This document shows, piece by piece, positions 1-7,497 of a stretch of 59,923 nt of DNA. Location of the stretch: assembly GCF_034111725.1 (NCBI RefSeq), contig NZ_JAWUWR010000038.1:1-59923 (forward strand), written 5' to 3'. The notes under the pieces were generated by a model. The model saw only the letters and a program-made list of their open reading frames with translations, searched no databases and was not told where the DNA came from. Numbering within the stretch: the stretch's first letter is position 1; every line of letters begins with the position of its first letter. The position numbers and the translations under genes were made by a program. Source of the DNA: Thalassolituus sp034111725 (GTDB lineage: Bacteria > Pseudomonadota > Gammaproteobacteria > Pseudomonadales > Oceanobacteraceae).

Positions 1-195
1 GTTTAAAGTGTTTCGATTGGAGGAATGTCCAATCTTAAATCTTGCTCAAGAATAAAACTGTCTTTGCTTCATAAATGAATTATCGACGAGTTCTTACTTG
101 ATGATCTTCTGTCTCCAGAACATCTCAGTAAGCACCCACACATAATTGTCTAAATACTTTGTTAAAGAACGACACTTCGTTTCTATCGAAGCGGG
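1..195 (-). other. rRNA operon leader (upstream of 16S rRNA)
   Basis: Read on the minus strand, this stretch looks like the spacer between rRNA promoters and mature 16S rRNA. It starts after three rRNA-type promoters and contains a boxB-like hairpin and boxA. A GTGTGGGTGC stretch follows, like the RNase III stem strand seen in E. coli leaders. It ends in CACTTTAAAC, the sequence that commonly precedes TGAAGAGTTTGATC at the 16S 5' end in gammaproteobacteria. Mature 16S would begin immediately left of base 1 and is not in the window. The same tyrS-rRNA neighbourhood occurs in Pseudomonas aeruginosa. No protein-coding gene is seen in 1-412. Confidence 0.85.
161..191 (-). promoter_or_regulatory. 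boxB-boxA antitermination site of the rRNA leader
   Basis: On the minus strand a hairpin with a 5-bp stem (CTTCG/CGAAG, 175-191, 7-nt loop) precedes GTTCTTTAAC (161-170). That sequence is close to the rRNA boxA consensus TGCTCTTTAACA. The order boxB then boxA, just after the last promoter, matches the E. coli rrn leader, where NusB/NusE load on boxA to keep transcription processive. The assignment rests on sequence match and position. Confidence 0.8.
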
Positions 196-229
196 CTGCG
201 CATTTTAAAGAAGTTCTTTTCAATGTCAA
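196..229 (-). promoter_or_regulatory. rRNA promoter P3 (closest to 16S)
   Basis: The -35 box TTGACA is at 224-229 and the -10 box TAAAAT at 202-207, separated by 16 bp and followed directly by GCGC. The 16-bp spacer plus GC-rich discriminator is typical of stringently controlled rRNA promoters. A start near 195 would place the transcript at the boxB hairpin. The 12 bases at 220-231 repeat those at 300-311 around the P2 -35 box, so P2 and P3 may be duplicates. Confidence 0.75.
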
Positions 230-275
230 CCGTTTTTCTTTCTGACCGTCAGACATTGTCTTCTTGTTCAGATCG

Positions 276-309
276 GGGCGCATTATATGTTGCTAGAACT
301 CAATGTCAA
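276..309 (-). promoter_or_regulatory. rRNA promoter P2 (middle)
   Basis: It has a consensus -35 TTGACA (304-309), a 16-bp spacer, a consensus -10 TATAAT (282-287) and discriminator GCGCCCC. Just upstream is an A-rich run in transcript sense (about 311-330) that could act as an UP element. It is one of the strongest promoter matches in the window. Confidence 0.85.
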
Positions 310-365
310 CCCTTTGTTTTTCTTAAGTTTTCAAGGGTTTCAACACCGCTTGTCTGTCTCAAGAG

Positions 366-399
366 GTGCGCATTATAGAGACTTCAAATGCGCCGTCAA
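366..399 (-). promoter_or_regulatory. rRNA promoter P1 (distal, abuts tyrS)
   Basis: The -35 box is TTGACG (394-399), the spacer 16 bp, the -10 box TATAAT (372-377) and the discriminator GCGCAC. The A/T-rich sequence upstream of the -35 box (about 401-430) would serve as UP element and lies partly inside the last codons of tyrS. The -35 box is only 13 bases past the tyrS stop codon, with no terminator between. Confidence 0.85.
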
Positions 400-412
400 C
401 AACTGTTTTTAA

Positions 413-1714
413 TTATTTTGAAATTTCAAACAGGTGATACTTTTTCTTACCCAAGCGCACAATAAAGAATCGACCATACAGAGCTTTTTCCGCAGTAAAA
501 ATGTCTGCGCATTTCATATTGTCGTCAGCACCTTGTGCCCTACCGTTAACGAGAACGGCATTACGGCCAAGAGCATCTTTTACTTCTCGACCAGCTTTTA
601 CCATACCGCAATCAGTTAATAGCGTTGTCATCGGAATTGCATCCAGCCCTTCTAAGACCAGATAACCAGAAGGCAAGCCATCTAGTTTGATTTGCTCGAG
701 TTCAACTTCACTAAGCTTAGTAACATCGCCAGAGAATAAAGCTTCAGTTATACGCTTTGCGGAGTTCAGTGCTTCATCACCATGAACTAAACGAGTGACC
801 TCATCAGCCAATATTGGTTGTGCCGTTTTGCGCCCTTGTATTTCAGCATCCGATGCTTCAATTGCTTCGATGTCGGCAATTGGCAAAAAGGTGAAATAAC
901 GTAAAAACTTATAAGCGTCAGCATCTGCGGTATTCAGCCAAAACTGATAGAAAGCATATGGTGATGTTTTTGTCGCATCAAGCCAGATAGTACCGCTTTC
1001 CGTTTTGCCAAACTTTGTTCCGTCAGATTTAGTCACTAGAGGTAGTGTGATACCAAACGTTTGCTTGCTATACATGCGGCGAGCTAGATCGACACCACCA
1101 ACAATATTGCCCCACTGGTCAGAACCACCAATTTGAATAGTACAATCGCGGCGCTCGGCCAGCTCAGCAAAGTCGTAAGATTGCAGCAACATGTAGGTAA
1201 ACTCGGTAAAGGATATACCGGCACCTTCACGATCAATACGCTGCTTCACTGATTCTTTTTGAATCATATTATTTACAGAGAAGTGCTTACCGACATCACG
1301 TAGAAAATCGAGCACTGTCATTTGACCAACCCAATCGAGGTTGTTTACTACATCTGCACCTGATGCACTGTCATTAAAATCGATGAAGCGACTCACTTGT
1401 GCTTTTAATTTATCAACCCAGTTAGCAACGATGTCCGGCGTATTTAACTTGCGCTCTTGGGCCTTGAAGCTTGGATCACCAATCAAACCAGTAGCACCAC
1501 CTACTAGTGCGATCGGCTTGTGGCCAGCTTGCTGAAAACGCTTCAGCGCCAATAAAGGTACTAGACTACCAATGTGTAAGCTGTCAGCCGTAGGATCAAA
1601 ACCGCAATAGAGTGTGCGACAACCAGAATCAAGATGGCTTATTAGTTCCTCGTCCGCTGTCGCCTGATTCAGGAGACCACGGGCTTTGAGATCGGCAATT
1701 AATGTTGCAGTCAT
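413..1714 (-). CDS. tyrS: tyrosyl-tRNA synthetase
   Basis: Charges tRNA-Tyr with tyrosine in the cytoplasm (class I synthetase). Visible are the HIGH-type motif (DSLHIGSL), the tyrosine-site QIGGSDQWGN, the KFGKT form of the KMSKS loop, and a C-terminal S4 RNA-binding domain (SGYLVLEGLDAIPM to VLVNGRAQ). The start at 1714 (MTATLIADLK) fits the family; the frame is open 18 codons further upstream, but that extension is not family-like. Length is 433 aa. It is divergent from the M23 peptidase gene. Its 3' end runs into the rRNA promoter P1 without a visible terminator, so tyrS transcripts probably read into the rRNA operon. Confidence 0.97.
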   Translation of the reverse strand: MTATLIADLKARGLLNQATADEELISHLDSGCRTLYCGFDPTADSLHIGSLVPLLALKRFQQAGHKPIALVGGATGLIGDPSFKAQERKLNTPDIVANWVDKLKAQVSRFIDFNDSASGADVVNNLDWVGQMTVLDFLRDVGKHFSVNNMIQKESVKQRIDREGAGISFTEFTYMLLQSYDFAELAERRDCTIQIGGSDQWGNIVGGVDLARRMYSKQTFGITLPLVTKSDGTKFGKTESGTIWLDATKTSPYAFYQFWLNTADADAYKFLRYFTFLPIADIEAIEASDAEIQGRKTAQPILADEVTRLVHGDEALNSAKRITEALFSGDVTKLSEVELEQIKLDGLPSGYLVLEGLDAIPMTTLLTDCGMVKAGREVKDALGRNAVLVNGRAQGADDNMKCADIFTAEKALYGRFFIVRLGKKKYHLFEISK

Positions 1715-1753
1715 GGGGAGATTCTCATCGCTTTCGGTTGTCAGAGGGTGCTG

Positions 1754-1781
1754 AACATACCTGATCACGATTCAAAATCAA
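1754..1781 (-). promoter_or_regulatory. possible tyrS promoter
   Basis: TTGATT (1776-1781), a 16-bp spacer and TATGTT (1754-1759) lie about 40 bases before the tyrS start. This is a moderate sigma-70 match only, supported by position in the divergent intergenic region. Confidence 0.4.
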
Positions 1782-1863
1782 GTTCACCGAGTAAATTGCC
1801 GACGGATTGTTTACACTTGCCGGCTATATAGAAGAGAAGCTGAATAAGGACACCTGTTTCATC

Positions 1864-3141
1864 ATGGCGTTGCAAGGCCCACTACAGTATTTTCCAGCCA
1901 GACATATTTTCGCTGCGGCGCTGGTTGTGTTTTTAGTAATTGTCGTCGCCGCATGGCCGACTCCCGAATCCAATATCACTCAGCAGAACTACGTTATTGA
2001 GCTGCCTGAGCCAAGTGAAGAGCCCATGCCGGATACTCCGCGGTTGGACTGGGAGGAGGACAAAGTTAAATCCGGTGATAGCTTGTCGGTGGTTTTTGGG
2101 CGACATAATTTAAGTGCTGTCGATGTTATTGATATTGCAGCTGCAGTCCCGCGTGAGGTCATTACTTTACGTCCAGGACAGATTCTTCATTGGGTCCGTA
2201 CCGCAGATAACCACATCACTCACCTAGAAATAGATATCAGCCCTCTTGCGAAGCACAGTATTACTCGCGATGCAGAAGGCAAACTGCAGTATGAACTACT
2301 ACAGCGCGATGCTGACTTCATTCCTCGTTTTGCCCATGCAGTAATAGATAATTCACTCTTTCTCGACGGTGGACGCGCTGGCATTCCTGATCAAGTCTTA
2401 TATCAACTAGCCAACATCTTCGGCTGGGATATCGACTTTGCTTTAGACATTCGCAAAGGCGATACCATTAGTTTGGTCTATGAAGAGGTACAACTAGACG
2501 GCAACAAGATCAACGATGGCGATATTTTAATCGCGCGCTTTATAAATCAAGGCCGTGAACTTACCGCTGTTAGATACAAAGATGAAGAAGGCAATACTAA
2601 CTACTACACACCCGAAGGGCTGAGCATGCGCAAGGCCTTTTTGCGCAACCCTATTGATTTTGCCCGCATAAGCTCTCGCTTCAATCTTAATCGTAAACAC
2701 CCAGTGCTAAACACCATTCGTGCCCACAAAGGCACTGACTATGCAGCGCCAACGGGAACACCGATTAAAGCGGCTGGTGATGGTAAAGTTATTCACGCTG
2801 GGCGTAAGGGTGGATACGGTAACGTTGTGATCATTCAACACGGTCAGCGTTATAAAACCATTTACGCCCATTTAAGTAAGTTTGGCCGTAACGTGCGAGT
2901 TGGTCGCTATGTTAAACAAGGTCAAATTATCGGCTATGTTGGTATGACCGGCTTAGCGACCGGCCCTCACCTGCACTATGAATTTTTAGTCGATGGCGTC
3001 CACCGGGACTCGTTACGTATTCAGCTGCCAAAAGCAGATTCAATTGCTAATAACGATAAATCAGCCTTTGTAGAGCGATCAAAAACACTAATGGGCTGGC
3101 TGGATAATTTCCAAAGTAGTGATAAGAGCGGACCATTCTAA
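1864..3141 (+). CDS. M23 family murein endopeptidase (MepM-like)
   Basis: Probable periplasmic, membrane-anchored enzyme that cleaves peptidoglycan cross-links. From the chosen start (MALQGPLQYF) there is one hydrophobic anchor at about residues 16-32, then a LysM/OapA-like segment at about 58-110 (VKSGDSLSVVF to LRPGQILHWV). The C-terminal zinc peptidase domain has H288-x3-D292 (HKGTD) and H369-L-H371, so all metal ligands are present. The frame is open 19 codons further upstream, but the chosen start has AAGGA upstream and puts the anchor near the N-terminus. Its stop overlaps the anmK start by one base, so the two are translationally coupled: one opens peptidoglycan, the other recycles anhydroMurNAc. 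The same gene pair sits beside tyrS in Pseudomonas. Confidence 0.9.
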   Translation: MALQGPLQYFPARHIFAAALVVFLVIVVAAWPTPESNITQQNYVIELPEPSEEPMPDTPRLDWEEDKVKSGDSLSVVFGRHNLSAVDVIDIAAAVPREVITLRPGQILHWVRTADNHITHLEIDISPLAKHSITRDAEGKLQYELLQRDADFIPRFAHAVIDNSLFLDGGRAGIPDQVLYQLANIFGWDIDFALDIRKGDTISLVYEEVQLDGNKINDGDILIARFINQGRELTAVRYKDEEGNTNYYTPEGLSMRKAFLRNPIDFARISSRFNLNRKHPVLNTIRAHKGTDYAAPTGTPIKAAGDGKVIHAGRKGGYGNVVIIQHGQRYKTIYAHLSKFGRNVRVGRYVKQGQIIGYVGMTGLATGPHLHYEFLVDGVHRDSLRIQLPKADSIANNDKSAFVERSKTLMGWLDNFQSSDKSGPF

Positions 3142-4217
3142 TGGCTTTGTGTATTGGCTTAATGTCAGGAACAAGTGCCGATGGCATGGATGCATGCTTG
3201 GTAGACATTAGCGATGATAGCATCAAGCTTGTTGATGCCATATGTCTGAACTATCCCTACGACGTTACGCGTCGTTTGCGCGATATCGCGTTATCAGAGC
3301 ATCTATTAGTTAACGACATCGCAACGCTTGATCAACAACTAGCTAGCTATGCCGTCAGTGCGGTGCAGGCACTGTTAAAAAAAGCCGATATTAAAGCCGA
3401 GGATGTCATGGTTATCGGTAGTCACGGCCACACTTTGCGCCATCAAGCTCAGCCAAATGGATTTAGCTGGCAACTAGGAAATCCTTCATACATTGCTGAG
3501 CATTGTCGAATTGATTGTGTTGCCGATTTTCGCCGTCGCGATATCGCAGCAGGCGGGCAAGGCGCTCCTCTCGTTCCAGCCTTTCATCAATTCGCATTAA
3601 GGCAGCTGGCTCCATGTGCCGTGGTCAATATCGGTGGTATTGCCAATATCACGGTTGTCGATGATGTTCTCATTGGTTTCGACACCGGCCCAGGAAATGC
3701 GCTTATGGATGAATGGTGCCTGCAAAACTGGAATACCGTCTGTGATCAAGGTGGCAATAAAGCAGCCAGCGGCCAGATCATTGAAGGTCTCTTAGAGCAA
3801 TGGTTGGCGCATCCATACTTCTCAGCTCCCGCCCCAAAGAGTACCGGACGCGAGTTATTTAACTTAATGTCGCTTGGCGAACTCAGCAATTACTGCCCTG
3901 AAGATATTGCCGCCACGCTAACCGAGTTCACCGCTCGCTCCATTGCTTTAGCAGTCATTCATTTTGCGCAAAACTGCCGTCACGTAATGATTTGCGGTGG
4001 TGGGGTTCACAATGCCAACTTGATGCATCGCCTCTCGCTCGCAATGCCAACACACAAAATAGAAAGCACAAGCGAAATCGATATTGATCCTGATTGGATG
4101 GAAGCCATGGCATTTGCATGGCTAGGCTGGCGCACGATAAATGGTCTTTCAGGAAATATTCCGAGCGTTACTGGTGCCGCTGGTGAGCGAATTCTAGGAG
4201 GGATTTACAAGGCCTAA
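3141..4217 (+). CDS. anmK: anhydro-N-acetylmuramic acid kinase
   Basis: Phosphorylates and opens 1,6-anhydroMurNAc to MurNAc-6-phosphate during cell-wall recycling in the cytoplasm. The N-terminal ATP-binding motif GLMSGTSADGMD, the GSHGHT motif, VVNIGGIANIT, FDTGPGNALMD and the C-terminal CGGGVHN are all intact. The length of 358 aa is normal for the family. It begins inside the stop codon of the M23 peptidase gene (TAATG), which indicates an operon. It converges on the DsrE-like gene with a short hairpin over its stop codon. Confidence 0.97.
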   Translation: MALCIGLMSGTSADGMDACLVDISDDSIKLVDAICLNYPYDVTRRLRDIALSEHLLVNDIATLDQQLASYAVSAVQALLKKADIKAEDVMVIGSHGHTLRHQAQPNGFSWQLGNPSYIAEHCRIDCVADFRRRDIAAGGQGAPLVPAFHQFALRQLAPCAVVNIGGIANITVVDDVLIGFDTGPGNALMDEWCLQNWNTVCDQGGNKAASGQIIEGLLEQWLAHPYFSAPAPKSTGRELFNLMSLGELSNYCPEDIAATLTEFTARSIALAVIHFAQNCRHVMICGGGVHNANLMHRLSLAMPTHKIESTSEIDIDPDWMEAMAFAWLGWRTINGLSGNIPSVTGAAGERILGGIYKA

Positions 4218-4229
4218 ATTAGGCTTTTT
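4209..4229. terminator. short terminator over the anmK stop codon
   Basis: AAGGCCTA, the loop AAT, then TAGGCTTT and further Ts form an 8-bp stem with one G-T pair. It ends in a run of five Ts on the plus strand and includes the anmK stop codon. On the minus strand it also follows the DsrE-like gene but with a poor U-run. Confidence 0.5.
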
Positions 4230-4722
4230 AAAACAGGGCATAACCCGCTTTTTGTAGTCGTTCAACTTCAAACTCACCCGATACTACGCTATCAATGAAA
4301 GGCGGAAGGTCGGTCATTTCGATACCGCGGTCTCCAAGCCAACGAGAACAAACTTTGATATCGATGATATTGAAGGCTTCTAAGCGTGCCGCCATATCAA
4401 CCAAAGACTTGTTATCTCGATAATTTGCTCGTTTGAACAGCTCAATTTCTTCACCGGTCAAAACTAAAGGAATCGGTTCTTGTGTGTTGTATTCGAGTTG
4501 GCCGCTAGCGATTTTTTCTGCGCGCTGCAATAAGTCGAACAGCTCTTCTGCATTATGGCGCTGGATAAACGCCTGATAACGCCCGGTTGCAGAAGTAACA
4601 GAAACCGCTGGTTCAATGTAAGGCTGCATTGCTTCTGCTTCAGCAATCACTGTTTGTGCAACACCCTCCGCCATTGAATACGAAGCAAGCAGCAAACCTA
4701 TGGCCATAAAGGGATAACGCAT
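4228..4722 (-). CDS. exported DsrE-like protein
   Basis: A 164-aa protein with a cleavable-looking signal peptide (MRYPFMAIGLLLASYSMAEG), so probably periplasmic. The rest resembles the DsrE/DsrF-like fold: PLVLTGEEIELF, then MAARLEAFNIIDIKVC with a single conserved-type Cys, then LPPFIDSVVSGEFEVERLQ. Cytoplasmic DsrE proteins handle sulfur relay, but the function of the exported branch is unknown to me. The start at 4722 has GGAG five bases upstream; an in-frame start 5 codons earlier lacks this. It lies 25 bases downstream of erpA and is probably cotranscribed with it. Confidence 0.65.
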   Translation of the reverse strand: MRYPFMAIGLLLASYSMAEGVAQTVIAEAEAMQPYIEPAVSVTSATGRYQAFIQRHNAEELFDLLQRAEKIASGQLEYNTQEPIPLVLTGEEIELFKRANYRDNKSLVDMAARLEAFNIIDIKVCSRWLGDRGIEMTDLPPFIDSVVSGEFEVERLQKAGYALF

Positions 4723-4747
4723 ACTTACTCCGTTCACTTAATTTTAC

Positions 4748-5095
4748 TCAAACCGAAAATGATGACCCGCAACCACAAGTTGAGGTAGCACTTGGATTTT
4801 CGACGCTGAAACGCGAACCCTCTAAACCCTCTTTGTAGTCTAAAACTGAGCCGACCAAATACCCATAACTAAGAGAATCGATGACTACACGAACGCCTGA
4901 CTTTGCAATCAAGGTATCGTCTTCAGCTCGATCATCATCAAAGGTAAAACCGTATTGAAAGCCCGAACAGCCGCCACCCGTAACGAATACTCGTAAACAC
5001 AATTCCTCATCCGCCTCTTCTGCCAACAGATTACGTATTTTATCTTCGGCTGTTACAGTTAATTCGAATGGAATGGCTTGCTGTACGCTGTTCAT
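4748..5095 (-). CDS. erpA: iron-sulfur cluster insertion protein ErpA
   Basis: A-type carrier that delivers [Fe-S] clusters to apo-proteins, for example in isoprenoid synthesis. It is 115 aa with the three cluster-binding cysteines of the family: C43 in GGGCSGFQYGF and C107/C109 in TCGCGSSFSV. It lies downstream of the bactofilin gene and upstream of the DsrE-like gene on the same strand. The neighbourhood anmK-erpA-argC is also found in Pseudomonas. Confidence 0.96.
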   Translation of the reverse strand: MNSVQQAIPFELTVTAEDKIRNLLAEEADEELCLRVFVTGGGCSGFQYGFTFDDDRAEDDTLIAKSGVRVVIDSLSYGYLVGSVLDYKEGLEGSRFSVENPSATSTCGCGSSFSV

Positions 5096-5145
5096 GAGTC
5101 TCTCAACCGTAGGATGAAGAATGATTATCGGCTTTTCCGACTAAA

Positions 5146-5574
5146 CTAGTCAACTTTAGCATCGTTGTCGGGCGCTGTCTTGTGAGCAGGCTGCGACTTA
5201 GCTGACGTAGATGCTTTGTCTTGAGAATGATGCAGTTGCCCATTTACTTGAGCTCCTAAGACCATTTCCATTGCTTGATAATACACATCACCTTTTACCC
5301 GAGCTTTTTTCGCCAGCTCGATATACTCCGAGGCATGAACATCACCGATCACCTCGCCATTGATAATAATATTTGGCGCTGTAATCTGGCCTTCAACCCG
5401 CCCCTTCTCACTCACTCGCACGGTAGCACCCGAGCCAGCTTCAGCAATTAAGTTACCTTTTACCAAGCCATCGATGTGTAATCCGCCGGTTAATATCACG
5501 TCACCATGGATCTCGGTCTTTGCTGAGATCAATGTGTCGTAGCGAACATCGCTCTTGTCTTTACTGCTGAACAT
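5146..5574 (-). CDS. bactofilin (polymer-forming cytoskeletal protein)
   Basis: A 142-aa bactofilin. A short charged N-terminal tail is followed by a right-handed beta-helix core (TLISAKTEIHGDVILTGG to VNGQLHHSQ) with the regular G-D-V/I repeats of the family, then a Ser/Lys-rich tail. Bactofilins self-assemble without nucleotide and recruit cell-wall enzymes or other machines to sites at the membrane. The start at 5574 (MFSSKDKSD) has AGGAG seven bases upstream, preferred over a longer start 20 codons earlier. It overlaps the 3' end of the preceding coiled-coil membrane-protein gene by 14 bases, so the two are coupled. Confidence 0.92.
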   Translation of the reverse strand: MFSSKDKSDVRYDTLISAKTEIHGDVILTGGLHIDGLVKGNLIAEAGSGATVRVSEKGRVEGQITAPNIIINGEVIGDVHASEYIELAKKARVKGDVYYQAMEMVLGAQVNGQLHHSQDKASTSAKSQPAHKTAPDNDAKVD

Positions 5575-6316
5575 GGGTTTCTCCTTGCATGAACCACTGC
5601 TGCGTTTCTTCGACGCGTTGAGGCTTATTACCACTGGATTGCAGAACTACTTGCATCTGCTCAGGCACAAAGCCATCGGGGAGCGTGAGTTCACCTTTTA
5701 CTTCTTGGAAATAACGGAAACGGAACTTAATGCCGAGACCATCAATGGTGCTATCAACATCGCGCAATGGCAGTACTGTAGTTTTGCCATCTATTTGGCC
5801 AACAATATTGATTGCTGCCTGACCTTCAATGTGAGCGCTGTTGTCGACTACTTGCGTTAGCATAATGGCATAACGAAAACGCTGTGGTGATTCAGCGGCC
5901 TGAATATCAATTTTACTAACGCGCAAACCACGATCAGTAGAACCCGGCGCCATAATACCTTTATAGAAACCAACCTCTTGTTCTAACCGAGCAACATCAG
6001 CATTGAGTTCGCGGACCGTTTGGCGAAAACTTTCAGCCGCTTTGCGATCAACTTCACCACCCTTCTCTAGGACGCTAACGCGCTGACTAAGATTAAGAAT
6101 GGTTTCTTCAGCCTGACTGAGATTGTGTTCTAGAAATTGCTTTTGCACCGATAGTTGTTGAATCTGAGAGCGGCTATCGTAATAGCCGCCCAGATATCCA
6201 CCAGCACTAACAATTGCAATAAGAATTATTAAATACAGAATGCTGCGCAGTCTGTGTCCACGTCGTCGATGATCTATGACTAGATTATCCTGACGGCTGC
6301 CCTTTACTACGGACAT
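5561..6316 (-). CDS. DUF6776-type coiled-coil membrane protein
   Basis: A 251-aa protein: basic N-terminus (RRRGHRLR), one membrane span at about residues 26-47, a coiled coil at about 50-120 (heptads around LSVQKQFLEHNLSQAEETIL and FRQTVRELNADVARLEQEV), then a C-terminal beta-rich domain ending in DGFVPEQMQVVLQSSG. This layout and its place before argC match the uncharacterised DUF6776 family of Pseudomonas. The start has GAGGAG upstream. The overlap with the bactofilin gene suggests a working partnership, perhaps as the membrane anchor. That role is inference. Confidence 0.75.
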   Translation of the reverse strand: MSVVKGSRQDNLVIDHRRRGHRLRSILYLIILIAIVSAGGYLGGYYDSRSQIQQLSVQKQFLEHNLSQAEETILNLSQRVSVLEKGGEVDRKAAESFRQTVRELNADVARLEQEVGFYKGIMAPGSTDRGLRVSKIDIQAAESPQRFRYAIMLTQVVDNSAHIEGQAAINIVGQIDGKTTVLPLRDVDSTIDGLGIKFRFRYFQEVKGELTLPDGFVPEQMQVVLQSSGNKPQRVEETQQWFMQGETHVQQ

Positions 6317-6351
6317 ACTTCTGCTCCTCGGGGTTCAGATCATCGGGAGGA

Positions 6352-7386
6352 TCAGGGCATTAATGCGACCTGACGTAGGCCTGCATCTTCATCCAACCCG
6401 AACATAATATTCATGTTTTGTACGGCTTGACCGGAAGCGCCTTTCACTAAGTTATCGATCACCGACAAAATAATCAGTTGACCGGTGTCTTTGTGATAAT
6501 GAATCGCTAAACGACAGGTATTGCTTCCCTTCACGCTGCGCGTTGCCGGATGGCTACCAGCAGGCATTACATCGACAAATGGTTCATCGGCATAACGAGC
6601 CTCGAACAGCGCTTGTAGATCCACTTCCAAGTTTGGAATCCGCGCATACAGTGTAGAATGAATTCCACGAATCATAGGTGTTAGATGTGGCACAAAGGTC
6701 AATTCAATGGCTTTGCCACCTGCTGCTCGCGACAACCCCTGCCGAATTTCTGGCAAGTGGCGGTGTCCAGCAACTGCGTAAGCGTTCATCGACTCACTAC
6801 TTTCGCACAATAATGTTCCTACACTTGCGCCCCGCCCCGCCCCGCGTACCGCAGACTTACAATCGGCGATCAACATTTGAGGCTCTAACAGGCCTTTTTC
6901 CAGTAATGGAATAAAACCTAATTGCACCGATGTTGGATAACATCCCGGTACCGCAATTAAACGCGCCGTTTTAATTTGCTCACGATTCACTTCTGGCAGG
7001 CCATAAACCGCTTCTGGTAATAATTCACGCGCACCATGAGGCTGCTTGTACCATTTTTCCCATTCATCAGCATCGGCAATCCGGAAGTCAGCCGATAGGT
7101 CGATCACACGCGCACCGGCATTTAATACTTCTTCGGCTAAAGCATGAGCAACACCATGCGGAGTGGCGAAAAATACAACATCGCAATCGCCCAGTGTTTT
7201 CGCATCCGGCACGCTAAATTTAAGATCGGTATGACCGCGCAAGTTCGGAAACATTTCATCAACGCGCAAGCCATCTTCGCTACGTGAGGTAATCACCTCT
7301 AACGACACATCGGGATGGTTTACGAGAATTCTCAGTAACTCGACTCCGGTGTAACCGGTTCCGCCGACGATTCCGACTTTGATCAC
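6352..7386 (-). CDS. argC: N-acetyl-gamma-glutamyl-phosphate reductase
   Basis: Third step of arginine synthesis: NADPH-dependent reduction of N-acetylglutamyl phosphate to the semialdehyde. The N-terminal Rossmann motif GIVGGTGYTGVELLR, catalytic C149 in PGCYPTS, and the HRHLPEI and PHLTPMIRGI motifs are all present. Length is 344 aa. The start codon is GTG with AGGTGA upstream. It is the first gene of a leftward group leading into the DUF6776 and bactofilin genes and is divergent from the ClC channel gene. Confidence 0.97.
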   Translation of the reverse strand: MIKVGIVGGTGYTGVELLRILVNHPDVSLEVITSRSEDGLRVDEMFPNLRGHTDLKFSVPDAKTLGDCDVVFFATPHGVAHALAEEVLNAGARVIDLSADFRIADADEWEKWYKQPHGARELLPEAVYGLPEVNREQIKTARLIAVPGCYPTSVQLGFIPLLEKGLLEPQMLIADCKSAVRGAGRGASVGTLLCESSESMNAYAVAGHRHLPEIRQGLSRAAGGKAIELTFVPHLTPMIRGIHSTLYARIPNLEVDLQALFEARYADEPFVDVMPAGSHPATRSVKGSNTCRLAIHYHKDTGQLIILSVIDNLVKGASGQAVQNMNIMFGLDEDAGLRQVALMP

Positions 7387-7497
7387 AAGATCACCTCACA
7401 CGTTGATATTGGCTACAAATGCAGCAGTATTTTTGAAAGGTGCTTATAATAGCGGTTCTTACCCTCAGTTCACACCTCCACCAGCATAAGGACTCGC

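Noticed and set aside
1..60. 16S rRNA gene at the left edge
   Set aside because: The sequence ends with the leader motif just before the expected 16S start; no mature 16S bases are present, so only the leader is annotated.
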